A DNA stretch of 11,744 bases from Bacteroidales bacterium (lineage in GTDB: Bacteria > Bacteroidota > Bacteroidia > Bacteroidales > UBA1556), in assembly GCA_029935325.1 (NCBI GenBank), contig JAOZKO010000064.1, positions 1 to 11,744 of the forward strand. Direction: 5' to 3'. The notes beneath the pieces were generated by a model. That model ran no database searches. It saw only the letters and a program-made list of their open reading frames with translations, and had not been told where the DNA came from. The position numbers and the translations under genes were made by a program. Below, piece after piece: positions 1-6,927 of this stretch (position 1 is the stretch's first letter; each line of letters begins with the position of its first letter).

Positions 1-10
1 ATAAACAGTT

Positions 11-93
11 AAACTCCTTCAGAGTTTACATTTGATTCACAATTAACCACAGGTTCCACCTGTGGCTATTGTTATTAATCCGCCTTCAGCGGA
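11..93. repeat. Row of three short perfect hairpins
   Basis: Three perfect inverted repeats follow one another: AAACTC/GAGTTT (11-16 with 22-27, loop CTTCA), CCACAGG/CCTGTGG (47-53 with 59-65, loop TTCCA) and TCCGC/GCGGA (79-83 with 89-93, loop CTTCA). All loops have five bases, and two are identical although the stems are unrelated in sequence. The AT-rich spacers are 19 and 13 bp. None is followed by a long T run, so they are not obvious intrinsic terminators. They may be a family of dispersed intergenic hairpins or the tail of an upstream transcript outside the window. Function is unknown. Confidence 0.7.
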
Positions 94-126
94 TATTTTT
101 CACTTCAAGTTTATTCATTCAGCCCC

Positions 127-171
127 TTAAAATATTATTTAGCCATGATAAAGATTATCATAATATTTTAA
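127..171. repeat. AT-rich two-part hairpin
   Basis: An 11-bp perfect stem, TTAAAATATTA (127-137) with TAATATTTTAA (161-171), encloses a second stem TGATAA/TTATCA (146-151 with 155-160) and a bulge on the 5' side. The composition is almost all A/T apart from a short GCC in the bulge. It could act as a weak terminator or be another member of the intergenic hairpin set to its left. There is no coding sequence around it. Confidence 0.55.
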
Positions 172-282
172 AACACTTTACCACTCTAAATCCTGTAGTC
201 ACGTTTATAGAAGCGATTGTATCTAAATAATATATTTCTAGGAATACCAAAAAGAGTTATTTCCAAAAAAAAGAAAAATAAA
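172..282. other. AT-rich spacer without recognisable gene
   Basis: No convincing reading frame, RNA gene or repeat was seen in this stretch between the left hairpins and the palindromic element. It ends in an A-rich run (about 265-282) that borders the element and supplies the left copy of its possible AATAAA target duplication. Confidence 0.5.
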
Positions 283-446
283 TAGTGCCTGCAAGAAAAC
301 TGTCATATTTTACGAAATGATATATTTTGGATGAGATTTTAACTTTTTTGAGACGAAGTGATGCCTTTGCATCAGTGAGTTGAGAAAGATTAAAATATCG
401 CCAAAAGATGCATTTCTAATTTTGCAGAGTTTTCTTGCAGGCACTA
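283..446. mobile_element. MITE-like palindromic element with 19-bp terminal inverted repeats
   Basis: The ends are a perfect 19-bp inverted repeat, TAGTGCCTGCAAGAAAACT at 283-301 and its exact complement at 428-446. Inside, further arms pair in order: GAAATG/CATTTC (314-319, 411-416), TTTTGG/CCAAAA (325-330, 401-406), ATTTTAA/TTAAAAT (336-342, 390-396) and an apical TGATGC/GCATCA with a CTTT loop (359-364, 369-374). The whole unit can fold into one long interrupted hairpin. AATAAA flanks both sides (277-282 and 447-452) and could be a target-site duplication, though in AT-rich DNA this can be chance. No transposase is present, so it would be a non-autonomous element. It lies about 50 bp upstream of the likely rocD promoter box. 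Confidence 0.5.
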
Positions 447-493
447 AATAAACTAATACTAAATTATCTTCCTTAAATCATCTAAAATAATTC

Positions 494-501
494 TATATTT
501 G
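494..501 (+). promoter_or_regulatory. Possible -7 promoter box of rocD (TATATTTG)
   Basis: TATATTTG matches the Bacteroidota -7 consensus TAnnTTTG and lies 43 bp before the rocD ATG. A clear TTG box at the -33 position is not visible, so the call rests on the -7 element and its location only. Confidence 0.45.
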
Positions 502-544
502 CACGCAAATTATTTAGTTTTTAACCCTATATTAAGTCAACATT

Positions 545-1765
545 ATGATAGAAAAAATCTCATCAAAAGAAGCCATAGCACTGGAAGATAAGTACGGAGC
601 ACATAACTATCACCCACTAGCAGTAGTTCTAGAGCGAGGTGAAGGACATAAAGTTTGGGATACTGAAGGTAAAGAGTACTTCGATTTCTTATCTGCTTAC
701 TCAGCAGTAAATCAAGGTCATTGCCACCCTAAAATCGTTAAAGCTTTAACTGATCAAGCACAAAAGCTAACTCTTACATCAAGAGCTTTCTATAATAATG
801 TATTAGGACAATACGAAAAATATATTACTGAGTATTTTGGTTACGACAAAGTATTACCAATGAATACTGGTGCTGAAGCTGATGAAACAGCATTAAAACT
901 AATTCGTAAATGGGGATATAAAGTAAAGGGAATCCCTCAGAATGAAGCAAAAATTATTGTTGCTGCTGAGAATTTCCACGGTCGCACAATTACTATTATT
1001 TCAATGTCAACAGACCCTGACGCAAGAAATGATTTTGGACCATATACTCCAGGTTTTATAACTATTCCTTATAATGATGTTGAAGCTCTAGAAAAAGAAC
1101 TTAAAGATCCTAATGTAGCTGGTTTCCTTGTTGAGCCTATTCAAGGAGAAGCTGGAGTTTTTGTGCCAGACGAAGGATATTTGACAAAATGTGCAAAGCT
1201 ATGTAAAGATGCAAATGTACTTTTTGTAGCTGATGAGGTTCAAACAGGAATTGCACGAACAGGTAAATTACTTGCAGTTGATCATGAGGGAGTTCGCCCT
1301 GATGTTTTGATTTTAGGTAAGGCATTGTCAGGTGGAGTTATTCCAGTTTCAGCAGTATTGGCTGATGATGATATTATGCTTACAATTAAGCCTGGTGAGC
1401 ACGGTTCTACTTTCGGTGGTTTTCCATTGGCAGGAGCAGTTGCCATGGCTGCATTAGAAGTTGTTAAAGAAGAAAACTTAGCTGAAAAAGCTGAGTATTT
1501 AGGTAAAATATTTAGATCTGAAATTAGAAAAATAGATTCTCCAATGATTGAGCTAGTTCGAGGAAAGGGACTGCTTAATGCTGTAGTTATTAAACCAACA
1601 AATGGTAAAACAGCAATGGATGTTTGTATTAAAATGGCAGAAAATGGCCTTTTAGCAAAGCCAACACATGATCATATTATTCGCTTTGCTCCTCCATTGG
1701 TAATTAGCGAAGATGAATTGATGAAAGCTATTAAAATAATAAAAGATACTATTTTATCTTTTTAA
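545..1765 (+). CDS. rocD: Ornithine--oxo-acid aminotransferase (ornithine aminotransferase)
   Basis: This is a cytoplasmic, PLP-dependent class III aminotransferase. It moves the delta-amino group of ornithine to 2-oxoglutarate, giving glutamate-5-semialdehyde (which cyclises to pyrroline-5-carboxylate) and glutamate, and so links arginine/ornithine breakdown to proline and glutamate. The 406-residue length is normal for the family. Visible motifs are LSAYSAVNQGHCHPKI (49-64), which closely follows the ornithine aminotransferase signature; NTGAEADETALKLIRKW (107-123); the cofactor-binding Asp in VADEVQTG (D230); the PLP-lysine motif LILGKALSGG (K259); and GSTFGGFPLA (287-296). The ATG at 545 gives the expected N-terminus. 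No Shine-Dalgarno sequence is seen, as is usual in Bacteroidota. It is a single-gene unit with its own candidate promoter and a hairpin terminator after the stop; no other arginine genes are in the window. The ornithine assignment over other class III aminotransferases is strong because of the YSAVNQGH segment. Confidence 0.95.
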   Translation: MIEKISSKEAIALEDKYGAHNYHPLAVVLERGEGHKVWDTEGKEYFDFLSAYSAVNQGHCHPKIVKALTDQAQKLTLTSRAFYNNVLGQYEKYITEYFGYDKVLPMNTGAEADETALKLIRKWGYKVKGIPQNEAKIIVAAENFHGRTITIISMSTDPDARNDFGPYTPGFITIPYNDVEALEKELKDPNVAGFLVEPIQGEAGVFVPDEGYLTKCAKLCKDANVLFVADEVQTGIARTGKLLAVDHEGVRPDVLILGKALSGGVIPVSAVLADDDIMLTIKPGEHGSTFGGFPLAGAVAMAALEVVKEENLAEKAEYLGKIFRSEIRKIDSPMIELVRGKGLLNAVVIKPTNGKTAMDVCIKMAENGLLAKPTHDHIIRFAPPLVISEDELMKAIKIIKDTILSF

Positions 1766-1783
1766 TTAACACAGAAATATAAG

Positions 1784-1817
1784 AAAAAGCCATCTGCTAT
1801 TTGTAGATGGCTTTTTT
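1784..1817. terminator. Bidirectional hairpin terminator between rocD and the convergent hydrolase gene
   Basis: AAAAAGCCATCTGC (1784-1797) pairs with GTAGATGGCTTTTT (1803-1816) over 14 bp with one G-T wobble and a TATTT loop. On the + strand the stem runs into six T's (1812-1817). On the - strand the A run at 1784-1788 gives U's at the end of the convergent transcript. The stem sits between the two stop codons (rocD 1765, hydrolase 1821), so it can end both transcripts. Confidence 0.85.
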
Positions 1818-1820
1818 GCT

Positions 1821-3089
1821 TTAATCCTCAATCTTAACTATCCTAGATTGATAGATATGATTATTGATTTCATATGATAAAAAGTAAAGACCACTTTTTA
1901 TACCTTTTAAATCTAATGCTAAATTATCAGTATATATTGAATTATAACGTTTAATATATTTCCCATCAATTGTATGAATTGATATATTTTTAATAGCATA
2001 TTTTCTGTCAAATTTAATATTTACTACATCCATCACTGGATTGGGATACAGTATAGGTTTGATAAAGTCGTTGCTGTTAATTGCATCTGGGATAATGGTT
2101 ATTTTATACGAAACTGTATCTGTATTTAAGCACTTCGACACTTTAAGCATTGCAGTATATGTCCCCGGTTGAGCATATATATGACTAGGTTCAAAGACAG
2201 TAGAAGAATCACCATCGCCAAAATACCAAAGATAATCGCTAGAGTATTGACTTTGATTCGAAAACTGAATTGTAGCTGCTGTTTGGTTTATAGTGAATGC
2301 TGCCAGAGGGAGATAATTTCCCACATTCCATTTTGATAAACTATCGTAGGCAATAGTTTTAGCCGCATTTCTGATATTCAATGCATCTGCAGAACTTAAT
2401 CCATAATCATCAGATATGGCAGTAGGGTCTTTTTGAAAAATAAGACTATAAAAAGTGCAAGCAGCAGCATATGAACCAGCCAAGGATGGATGGCTATTGT
2501 CACTAGAATATAAATCAATGGAACTGTAATTATCTCGTATATAATGCCAAACTGCTCCCACAGGTGAAACATAGGCGTCGTTAGAGTCTGCCATCATTCT
2601 ATAACGTAAGTTTAGCAAACTATCCATACCATTATAAGTACATACCGGAGGCCAACTAGCGCAATTCCCTGCATCGCCATATTTCCTTCCCCAGGTCATA
2701 AAAAACAAAGGTTTTGCACAGGGGTTGTATTGTATTATTGTATTGCTTAAGCTTGCAGCATAAGGAAATACCTCTACCATAACTTGAGAAATTGGGAAAG
2801 AAGGTCTTTGACTTTGATCCTGCAAAACCACATAATCCCAACCTCCTTGTTGGATAAAATTTAATGATGCACTATTGGTACTATGTCCTTGCAAAGTATA
2901 TCCGCCAGGAGTATTATTACTATAAACCAAGTTGTCGCCAGTACTTTGAGCAAGCTTTGATACCATTAATGGTAAATCATTTGCATAGGTATATGAATTA
3001 CCTAAAAAGAGTACATTTTTTGTAAGCTGACCAAATAGAGCTACATTGGTTAATAGTAATAAGATAATTATTTTAAGATTTAAATTCAT
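1821..3089 (-). CDS. Secreted SGNH/GDSL-like hydrolase with PKD domain and T9SS sorting tail
   Basis: A 422-residue exported protein. A signal peptide (1-20, charged start then IIILLLLTNVALFG) is followed by an SGNH-hydrolase-like domain (about 25-220) with block-I motif FLGNSYT (probable nucleophile Ser32) and block-V motif DNSHPS (D197, H200), the usual catalytic Asp/His pair. Next is a PKD-like beta-sandwich (about 262-332, core WYFGDGDSSTVFEPSHIY). The C-terminal 78 residues match a T9SS type A sorting domain (YPNPV at 348-352, LKGIKSGLYFLSY near 394-406, final IVKIED). It is therefore expected to cross the outer membrane by type IX secretion and be released or surface-anchored. The family includes esterases and carbohydrate acetyl-esterases; the substrate cannot be told here. 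A gap of 45 bp separates it from the glycosyltransferase gene upstream on the same strand, so co-transcription is possible. The T9SS machinery itself is not in this window. Confidence 0.85.
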   Translation of the reverse strand: MNLNLKIIILLLLTNVALFGQLTKNVLFLGNSYTYANDLPLMVSKLAQSTGDNLVYSNNTPGGYTLQGHSTNSASLNFIQQGGWDYVVLQDQSQRPSFPISQVMVEVFPYAASLSNTIIQYNPCAKPLFFMTWGRKYGDAGNCASWPPVCTYNGMDSLLNLRYRMMADSNDAYVSPVGAVWHYIRDNYSSIDLYSSDNSHPSLAGSYAAACTFYSLIFQKDPTAISDDYGLSSADALNIRNAAKTIAYDSLSKWNVGNYLPLAAFTINQTAATIQFSNQSQYSSDYLWYFGDGDSSTVFEPSHIYAQPGTYTAMLKVSKCLNTDTVSYKITIIPDAINSNDFIKPILYPNPVMDVVNIKFDRKYAIKNISIHTIDGKYIKRYNSIYTDNLALDLKGIKSGLYFLSYEINNHIYQSRIVKIED

Positions 3090-3134
3090 AATTTAGGCTT
3101 TAAGTGTATTAAATAGATTAGATATTATTAAAAA

Positions 3135-4301
3135 CTATTCTGCATTTTTATAGAATTGAAAAATCTGATAACCAACTTGCTCAGCATCGTATTTTTCAAC
3201 GACACTATTTCGCATTGCATCAGCATCATAATTATCAATATTATGTGCCATTTCAATAATAGCATTAGTAAGAGCATTTTCGTCTTTTGGTTCAATTAGT
3301 ATCCCAAATTCGGCAGGTAGCACTTCTGGAATAGCACCTACTTTTGTTGCTATAACCGGTTTGCCACAAGCTAAACTTTCGGCGATAACAATTGCAAAGG
3401 TTTCGTAATTGCTAAATAGAATCGAAAACTGGCAGCGATCAATCATATTTGTCAAATCACTATTCTCAAGTGTTCCTGTAAAAACTACTTTATCCTCAAC
3501 GCCAAGCTCTTTGGCTAGATCCACAGTTTGTTGCCAATGTTCACCATCACCAATCATTATAAGCTCAAGCTTTGGCTCAATTTTCACAGCATCCTTAAAA
3601 GCTCTAATTATACCACTCATATTTTTTGATTGCTCCTCGAAACAAGATATATGAAAACAGCGAATAGTATCTTTAGTATGCTCTAATGGGCGAATATCAA
3701 ACTTAATAGTATCAATGGAATTGGGAATAATCTCCCATTTCTTATGTTTTAAACCCCTTGCATTCATGGCTTCCTTTAAGGCGTTAGATACCGTACTCAT
3801 AGCTGTGGCATTATTCACAATTCGCTTTGTTATAAACTTACGAAGTACACCTTTATAGGTATTATTAAACTCAAAATATCGGGACCAATGTTCTGTAATT
3901 ACATATGGTACTCTTTGAAATATTTTCAATAGTAAGGCGGGAATTCCAGCGCGAGTAAGTACGTGCACATGACTTATATCGGGTTTGCCATAGGCGTTTT
4001 TCATTACCTTCCAAGCAGCATAATAGGATAATGCAAATCGATACAGATTCAGAAATTTAGAAATTATTGGAGTTTTCGATTTTTTGAAATACACAATTAA
4101 TTCTACTAAATTAAGCTCAGTACTTATAGTAATATCATATGATTTCGATAATTTAAGTGATGGAACTACAGCAATTACATACACTTCTGCATGGGCTTTT
4201 AGAGTCAAGGCATGATTTCTCACAAATAAACCAAGCATTGCATCCTCTCTATTAGGATACCATGCTGGCAAGAACAGTACTTTCTTTGATTGTGATTCCA
4301 T
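3135..4301 (-). CDS. GT4-family glycosyltransferase (group 1, GT-B fold)
   Basis: A cytoplasmic glycosyltransferase that would move a sugar from a nucleotide donor to a lipid- or glycan-linked acceptor. The N-terminal GT-B half opens with KVLFLPAWYPNREDAMLGLF, a start common in this family, and contains HVHVLTRAGIPALLL. The C-terminal donor-binding half has IPNSID, LIMIGDGEHW, VVFTGTL, and the E-x7-E motif ETFAIVIAE followed by SLACGKPVIATKVGAIPE. The ATG at 4299-4301 (MESQSKK, 388 residues) is preferred over an in-frame TTG at 4311-4313, because the latter lies inside a possible promoter box. There is no membrane segment. It stands alone without other polysaccharide genes, so its pathway (surface polysaccharide, LPS or protein glycosylation) is open. 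The T9SS-type hydrolase follows after 45 bp on the same strand. Confidence 0.88.
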   Translation of the reverse strand: MESQSKKVLFLPAWYPNREDAMLGLFVRNHALTLKAHAEVYVIAVVPSLKLSKSYDITISTELNLVELIVYFKKSKTPIISKFLNLYRFALSYYAAWKVMKNAYGKPDISHVHVLTRAGIPALLLKIFQRVPYVITEHWSRYFEFNNTYKGVLRKFITKRIVNNATAMSTVSNALKEAMNARGLKHKKWEIIPNSIDTIKFDIRPLEHTKDTIRCFHISCFEEQSKNMSGIIRAFKDAVKIEPKLELIMIGDGEHWQQTVDLAKELGVEDKVVFTGTLENSDLTNMIDRCQFSILFSNYETFAIVIAESLACGKPVIATKVGAIPEVLPAEFGILIEPKDENALTNAIIEMAHNIDNYDADAMRNSVVEKYDAEQVGYQIFQFYKNAE

Positions 4302-4310
4302 AGTATTTTG

Positions 4311-4318
4311 CAAAGGTA
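4311..4318 (-). promoter_or_regulatory. Possible -7 promoter box of the glycosyltransferase gene (TACCTTTG)
   Basis: Read on the - strand this is TACCTTTG, a match to TAnnTTTG, 9 bp before the preferred ATG. If used, the transcript would have a very short leader and could not include the in-frame TTG codon. No matching -33 TTG is seen at the usual distance. Confidence 0.35.
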
Positions 4319-4457
4319 TTAATTTATTAAATGGAATTATAAAATAATAATATTAAGAAATGATGACTGTATATGTCTAAATAATAACAAGATAGACAAT
4401 TATTGGCTTAGAAATATATTTTTGAACATTTATATATTTTCATACGGAAAATACTTT

Positions 4458-4465
4458 TATATTTG
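4458..4465 (+). promoter_or_regulatory. Possible -7 promoter box of tRNA-His (TATATTTG)
   Basis: TATATTTG is an exact TAnnTTTG match located 12 bp before the first base of the tRNA. It has the same sequence as the candidate box before rocD. A -33 TTG is not evident in the AT-rich upstream stretch. Confidence 0.5.
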
Positions 4466-4477
4466 CAGCCGCTAAAC

Positions 4478-4552
4478 GGTGGTTGTAGCTCAGTTGGTTA
4501 GAGCACTGGATTGTGGTTCCAGGGGTCGGGGGTTCAAATCCCCTCATCCACC
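4478..4552 (+). tRNA. tRNA-His (anticodon GTG)
   Basis: A complete cloverleaf can be traced. The D stem is GCTC/GAGC (4488-4491, 4501-4504), the anticodon stem CTGGA/TCCAG (4506-4510, 4518-4522) with loop TTGTGGT and anticodon GTG at 4513-4515, a five-base variable loop, and the T arm GGGGG-TTCAAAT-CCCCT (4528-4544). G-1 is encoded at 4478 opposite C73 at 4552, the identity pair specific to tRNA-His. The acceptor stem has one T-T mismatch (4483/4547). The 3' CCA is not encoded, so it must be added after transcription. Confidence 0.95.
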
Positions 4553-4561
4553 CAGAAATTA

Positions 4562-4595
4562 AAACCTGTTTCATTTATTTGAAATGGGTTTTTTT
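4562..4595 (+). terminator. Rho-independent terminator after tRNA-His
   Basis: AAACCTGTTTCA (4562-4573) and TGAAATGGGTTT (4580-4591) pair over 12 bp with two G-T wobbles and a six-base loop, followed by T's to 4595. It starts nine bases after the tRNA. On the other strand it lies 16 bp beyond the stop codon of the convergent six-gene operon and is flanked by an imperfect U-rich run, so it may end that transcript as well. Confidence 0.85.
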
Positions 4596-4610
4596 GGTTT
4601 ATTTAATCCC

Positions 4611-5942
4611 CTACAACAATCCTCGAGCTTTAATTTCCAAATACTTATTAATGGTTTGAATATTTACTTCTTCGGGTGCTGCAAATAGTGTATGGATGCC
4701 ATATTTACTTAGTTCTTTCAGAAAGGTACGTTTCTCGTAAAGGAAGTTCTCGGCAATAGTTTTTAAATAAATTCCATCGATATCGTTTGCTGCTTTGGTG
4801 GTGAGTTTTTCTATCTCAGTATTTTTATAGCTTACCAATAATACTAGATGGCTTTTGCTAAGCCTTTTGAATAATGCTAAATTTCGTTTTAAGCTATAGA
4901 TGCTTTCAAAATTAATAAAGAAAATTAATAGACTTCGTTGTCTGATTTTGCGCTGTATATATGAATAAACGGGCTCTAAACTAGATTCATCGAAATTAGT
5001 TTTTTGCCCATACAAACTCTCTAACATAAGATTTAGTTGCTTGCTTTTCTTACTAGCCGGAAGCACAGACCTGATTTTTTTATCATAGGTAATAAGGCCT
5101 GCTTCATCGCTATTTTTAAGTATTATTTGGCTAATTGCCAAGCTTGCATTTATGGAATAATCAAGCAAGCTAAGTCCATTAAATGGCATTTCCATGGTAC
5201 GGCCCATATCAATCATACAATATACATATTGCGATTTTTCATCCTGATATTGGTTTACCATTAATTTGTTTTTGCGAGCAGTTGCCTTCCAATTTATATG
5301 CTTTATCTCATCGCCAATTACATAGTTTTTTACCTGCTCAAACTCTTTATTATAGCCAATATGCCGTATTTTCTTTAACCCTAAAAGGTTTTTCATCTCC
5401 GCAAATGACAGCATCTCAATTTGTTTGAGTTGATGAAATGAAGGATAAACAGCAACATCGGTCTCTTGCTTAAATTTTAAATGGCGCTCAAGAAGTCCTA
5501 TTTTAGTATTTATAAATATGTGAACTTTCCCAAAATTATAAATACCACGCAAGACTGGTCTCAGAGAATAGGAGATTTTAAAAGATTCATTTTTCTCTAC
5601 CTTTCTGTCAAAATGAAAATTCCGCTCCTGAAACTGCAATGGGAGTTCATCAATAATACGAATTTGAATAGTATTTTGATAATGGCTATGGAGTTTAATT
5701 TCCACAGGATTTTCGTCACCATTGGAAAACCGATTTGCCATTTTTCTCTCCAGATTGAAACCTTGCTTTACTCGAAATAGCAAATAGAAATCAGCAAATA
5801 GAAATCCACCCATTGCTAATGCAATTAATTCAGTAAGCAATTTTATAGAAGGGAAAATTGCTGTAAAAATCAACATAAACATAAGGCCAATACTTGCTGT
5901 ATAAAACCTTGAGCTAAATCCTATTTGACGAATCCATTTCAC
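4611..5942 (-). CDS. DUF58 family protein, MoxR partner (vWA-like)
   Basis: A 443-residue membrane-anchored protein of the DUF58 family, which is usually encoded beside MoxR ATPases and carries a von Willebrand A-like fold. Two hydrophobic segments (about 14-32 and 35-56) are followed by a beta-rich region (about 60-165). Then comes the DUF58 signature: YNKEFEQVKNYVIGDEIKHI (197-216), then NWKATARKNKLMV. A vWA-like core follows (about 238-370) with DMGRTM (245-250) in the place of the canonical metal-binding DxSxS, so metal binding is uncertain. The start is GTG (5940-5942), overlapping the MoxR stop as TAGTG by one base, which points to translational coupling and a fixed ratio of the two proteins. 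It is last in the operon. The probable role is as adaptor or client receptor for the MoxR ATPase; the substrate is unknown. Confidence 0.9.
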   Translation of the reverse strand: MKWIRQIGFSSRFYTASIGLMFMLIFTAIFPSIKLLTELIALAMGGFLFADFYLLFRVKQGFNLERKMANRFSNGDENPVEIKLHSHYQNTIQIRIIDELPLQFQERNFHFDRKVEKNESFKISYSLRPVLRGIYNFGKVHIFINTKIGLLERHLKFKQETDVAVYPSFHQLKQIEMLSFAEMKNLLGLKKIRHIGYNKEFEQVKNYVIGDEIKHINWKATARKNKLMVNQYQDEKSQYVYCMIDMGRTMEMPFNGLSLLDYSINASLAISQIILKNSDEAGLITYDKKIRSVLPASKKSKQLNLMLESLYGQKTNFDESSLEPVYSYIQRKIRQRSLLIFFINFESIYSLKRNLALFKRLSKSHLVLLVSYKNTEIEKLTTKAANDIDGIYLKTIAENFLYEKRTFLKELSKYGIHTLFAAPEEVNIQTINKYLEIKARGLL

Positions 5943-6913
5943 TAGCGAGGAATTTCAACTTTATTAATAATTTCACGAATATAGTCCATTGTATCAACAC
6001 CTTCAATCTCTTTGTCAGGACTAAGGATAATACGGTGAATAAGAATATGTGGTGTTACATATTTAATATCATCTGGTGTAACAAAGTCGCGGCCATTAAT
6101 AGCTGCAAAAGCTTTTGATGCCTGCAGAATTGCCAAAGAAGCGCGAGGAGAAGCACCAAGAAACAAATTTGGATTATTGCGGGTGCCATCTACCATTTTG
6201 GCAATATAGTTTATCAGTTTGCTATCAATATGAATTTGCCCAACAGAATTGCGCAATCCCTCAAGCTCCTTATCCGAAATAATAGCAGTGCAATCATCAA
6301 CCTTTATATTTCCTTTGCGCATATGGTGATTCTTTATTATTTGAACCTCTTGCTCCACATCCGGATAATCAACAATTATTTTGAAAAGGAATCTATCAAT
6401 CTGTGCTTCTGGCAGTCGATATGTACCTTCTAAATCAATAGGATTTTGTGTTGCCAAAATCATAAATGGAGAAGATAGAATATAAGTATTTCCATCAGCA
6501 GTAATTTGCCTTTCCTCCATGGCCTCAAATAATGCTGCTTGAGTTTTAGCAGGTGCTCTATTTATTTCATCTGCGAGAATTATATTGCTAAAAAGCGGAC
6601 CTTTATTAAAAGTAAAACTCGATTTCTGGGTATTATAGATGGAGGTGCCAATAATATCGGATGGTAATAAATCCGGAGTAAACTGAATGCGTTTAAAATC
6701 CACATTAATGGTTTTAGCCATCAGTCTAGCGGTAATTGTTTTAGCAACTCCTGGTACGCCCTCGATTAGCACATGACCATCAGCCAATAGAGCAACAAGA
6801 AGTAAATTTAACATTTGCTCCTGGCCAACTATATATTTTTCTATTTCTAGTCTGATATCAGCAACTTTTGTTGCTAATGGTTCTAAATCTATTCTGTTTT
6901 CCGGTTCGTACAT
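5942..6913 (-). CDS. MoxR-family AAA+ ATPase
   Basis: A 323-residue cytoplasmic AAA+ ATPase of the MoxR group, thought to act as a chaperone that remodels or matures protein complexes. The sequence has Walker A GVPGVAKT (53-60 region), Walker B ILADEINR (112-119), FEAMEERQIT (129-138), sensor 1 ATQNP (154-158), the conserved LPEAQIDRF (167-175) with the probable arginine finger, and sensor 2 GASPRA (253-258) before a short C-terminal helical lid. The length is typical. It follows the DUF4350-like gene by 14 bp and overlaps the DUF58 gene by one base; MoxR with DUF58 is the core pair of many such operons. All catalytic motifs are intact, so it should be active. Which MoxR subfamily it belongs to cannot be settled without a tree. 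Confidence 0.95.
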   Translation of the reverse strand: MYEPENRIDLEPLATKVADIRLEIEKYIVGQEQMLNLLLVALLADGHVLIEGVPGVAKTITARLMAKTINVDFKRIQFTPDLLPSDIIGTSIYNTQKSSFTFNKGPLFSNIILADEINRAPAKTQAALFEAMEERQITADGNTYILSSPFMILATQNPIDLEGTYRLPEAQIDRFLFKIIVDYPDVEQEVQIIKNHHMRKGNIKVDDCTAIISDKELEGLRNSVGQIHIDSKLINYIAKMVDGTRNNPNLFLGASPRASLAILQASKAFAAINGRDFVTPDDIKYVTPHILIHRIILSPDKEIEGVDTMDYIREIINKVEIPR

Positions 6914-6927
6914 ATCATTAAGTTTAT

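Noticed and set aside
283..446. CRISPR-like or tandem repeat reading of the region before rocD
   Set aside because: The repeats are inverted and occur once each, with no regular direct repeats or spacers; a palindromic element fits better.
4302..4313. TTG start of the glycosyltransferase, four residues upstream of the ATG
   Set aside because: The codon lies within or next to a TACCTTTG promoter-like box, and the ATG at 4301 gives the family's usual N-terminus.
4478..4611. Integration site of a mobile element at the tRNA-His 3' end
   Set aside because: No integrase gene, no duplicated tRNA 3' end elsewhere in the window, and a normal terminator follows the tRNA immediately.
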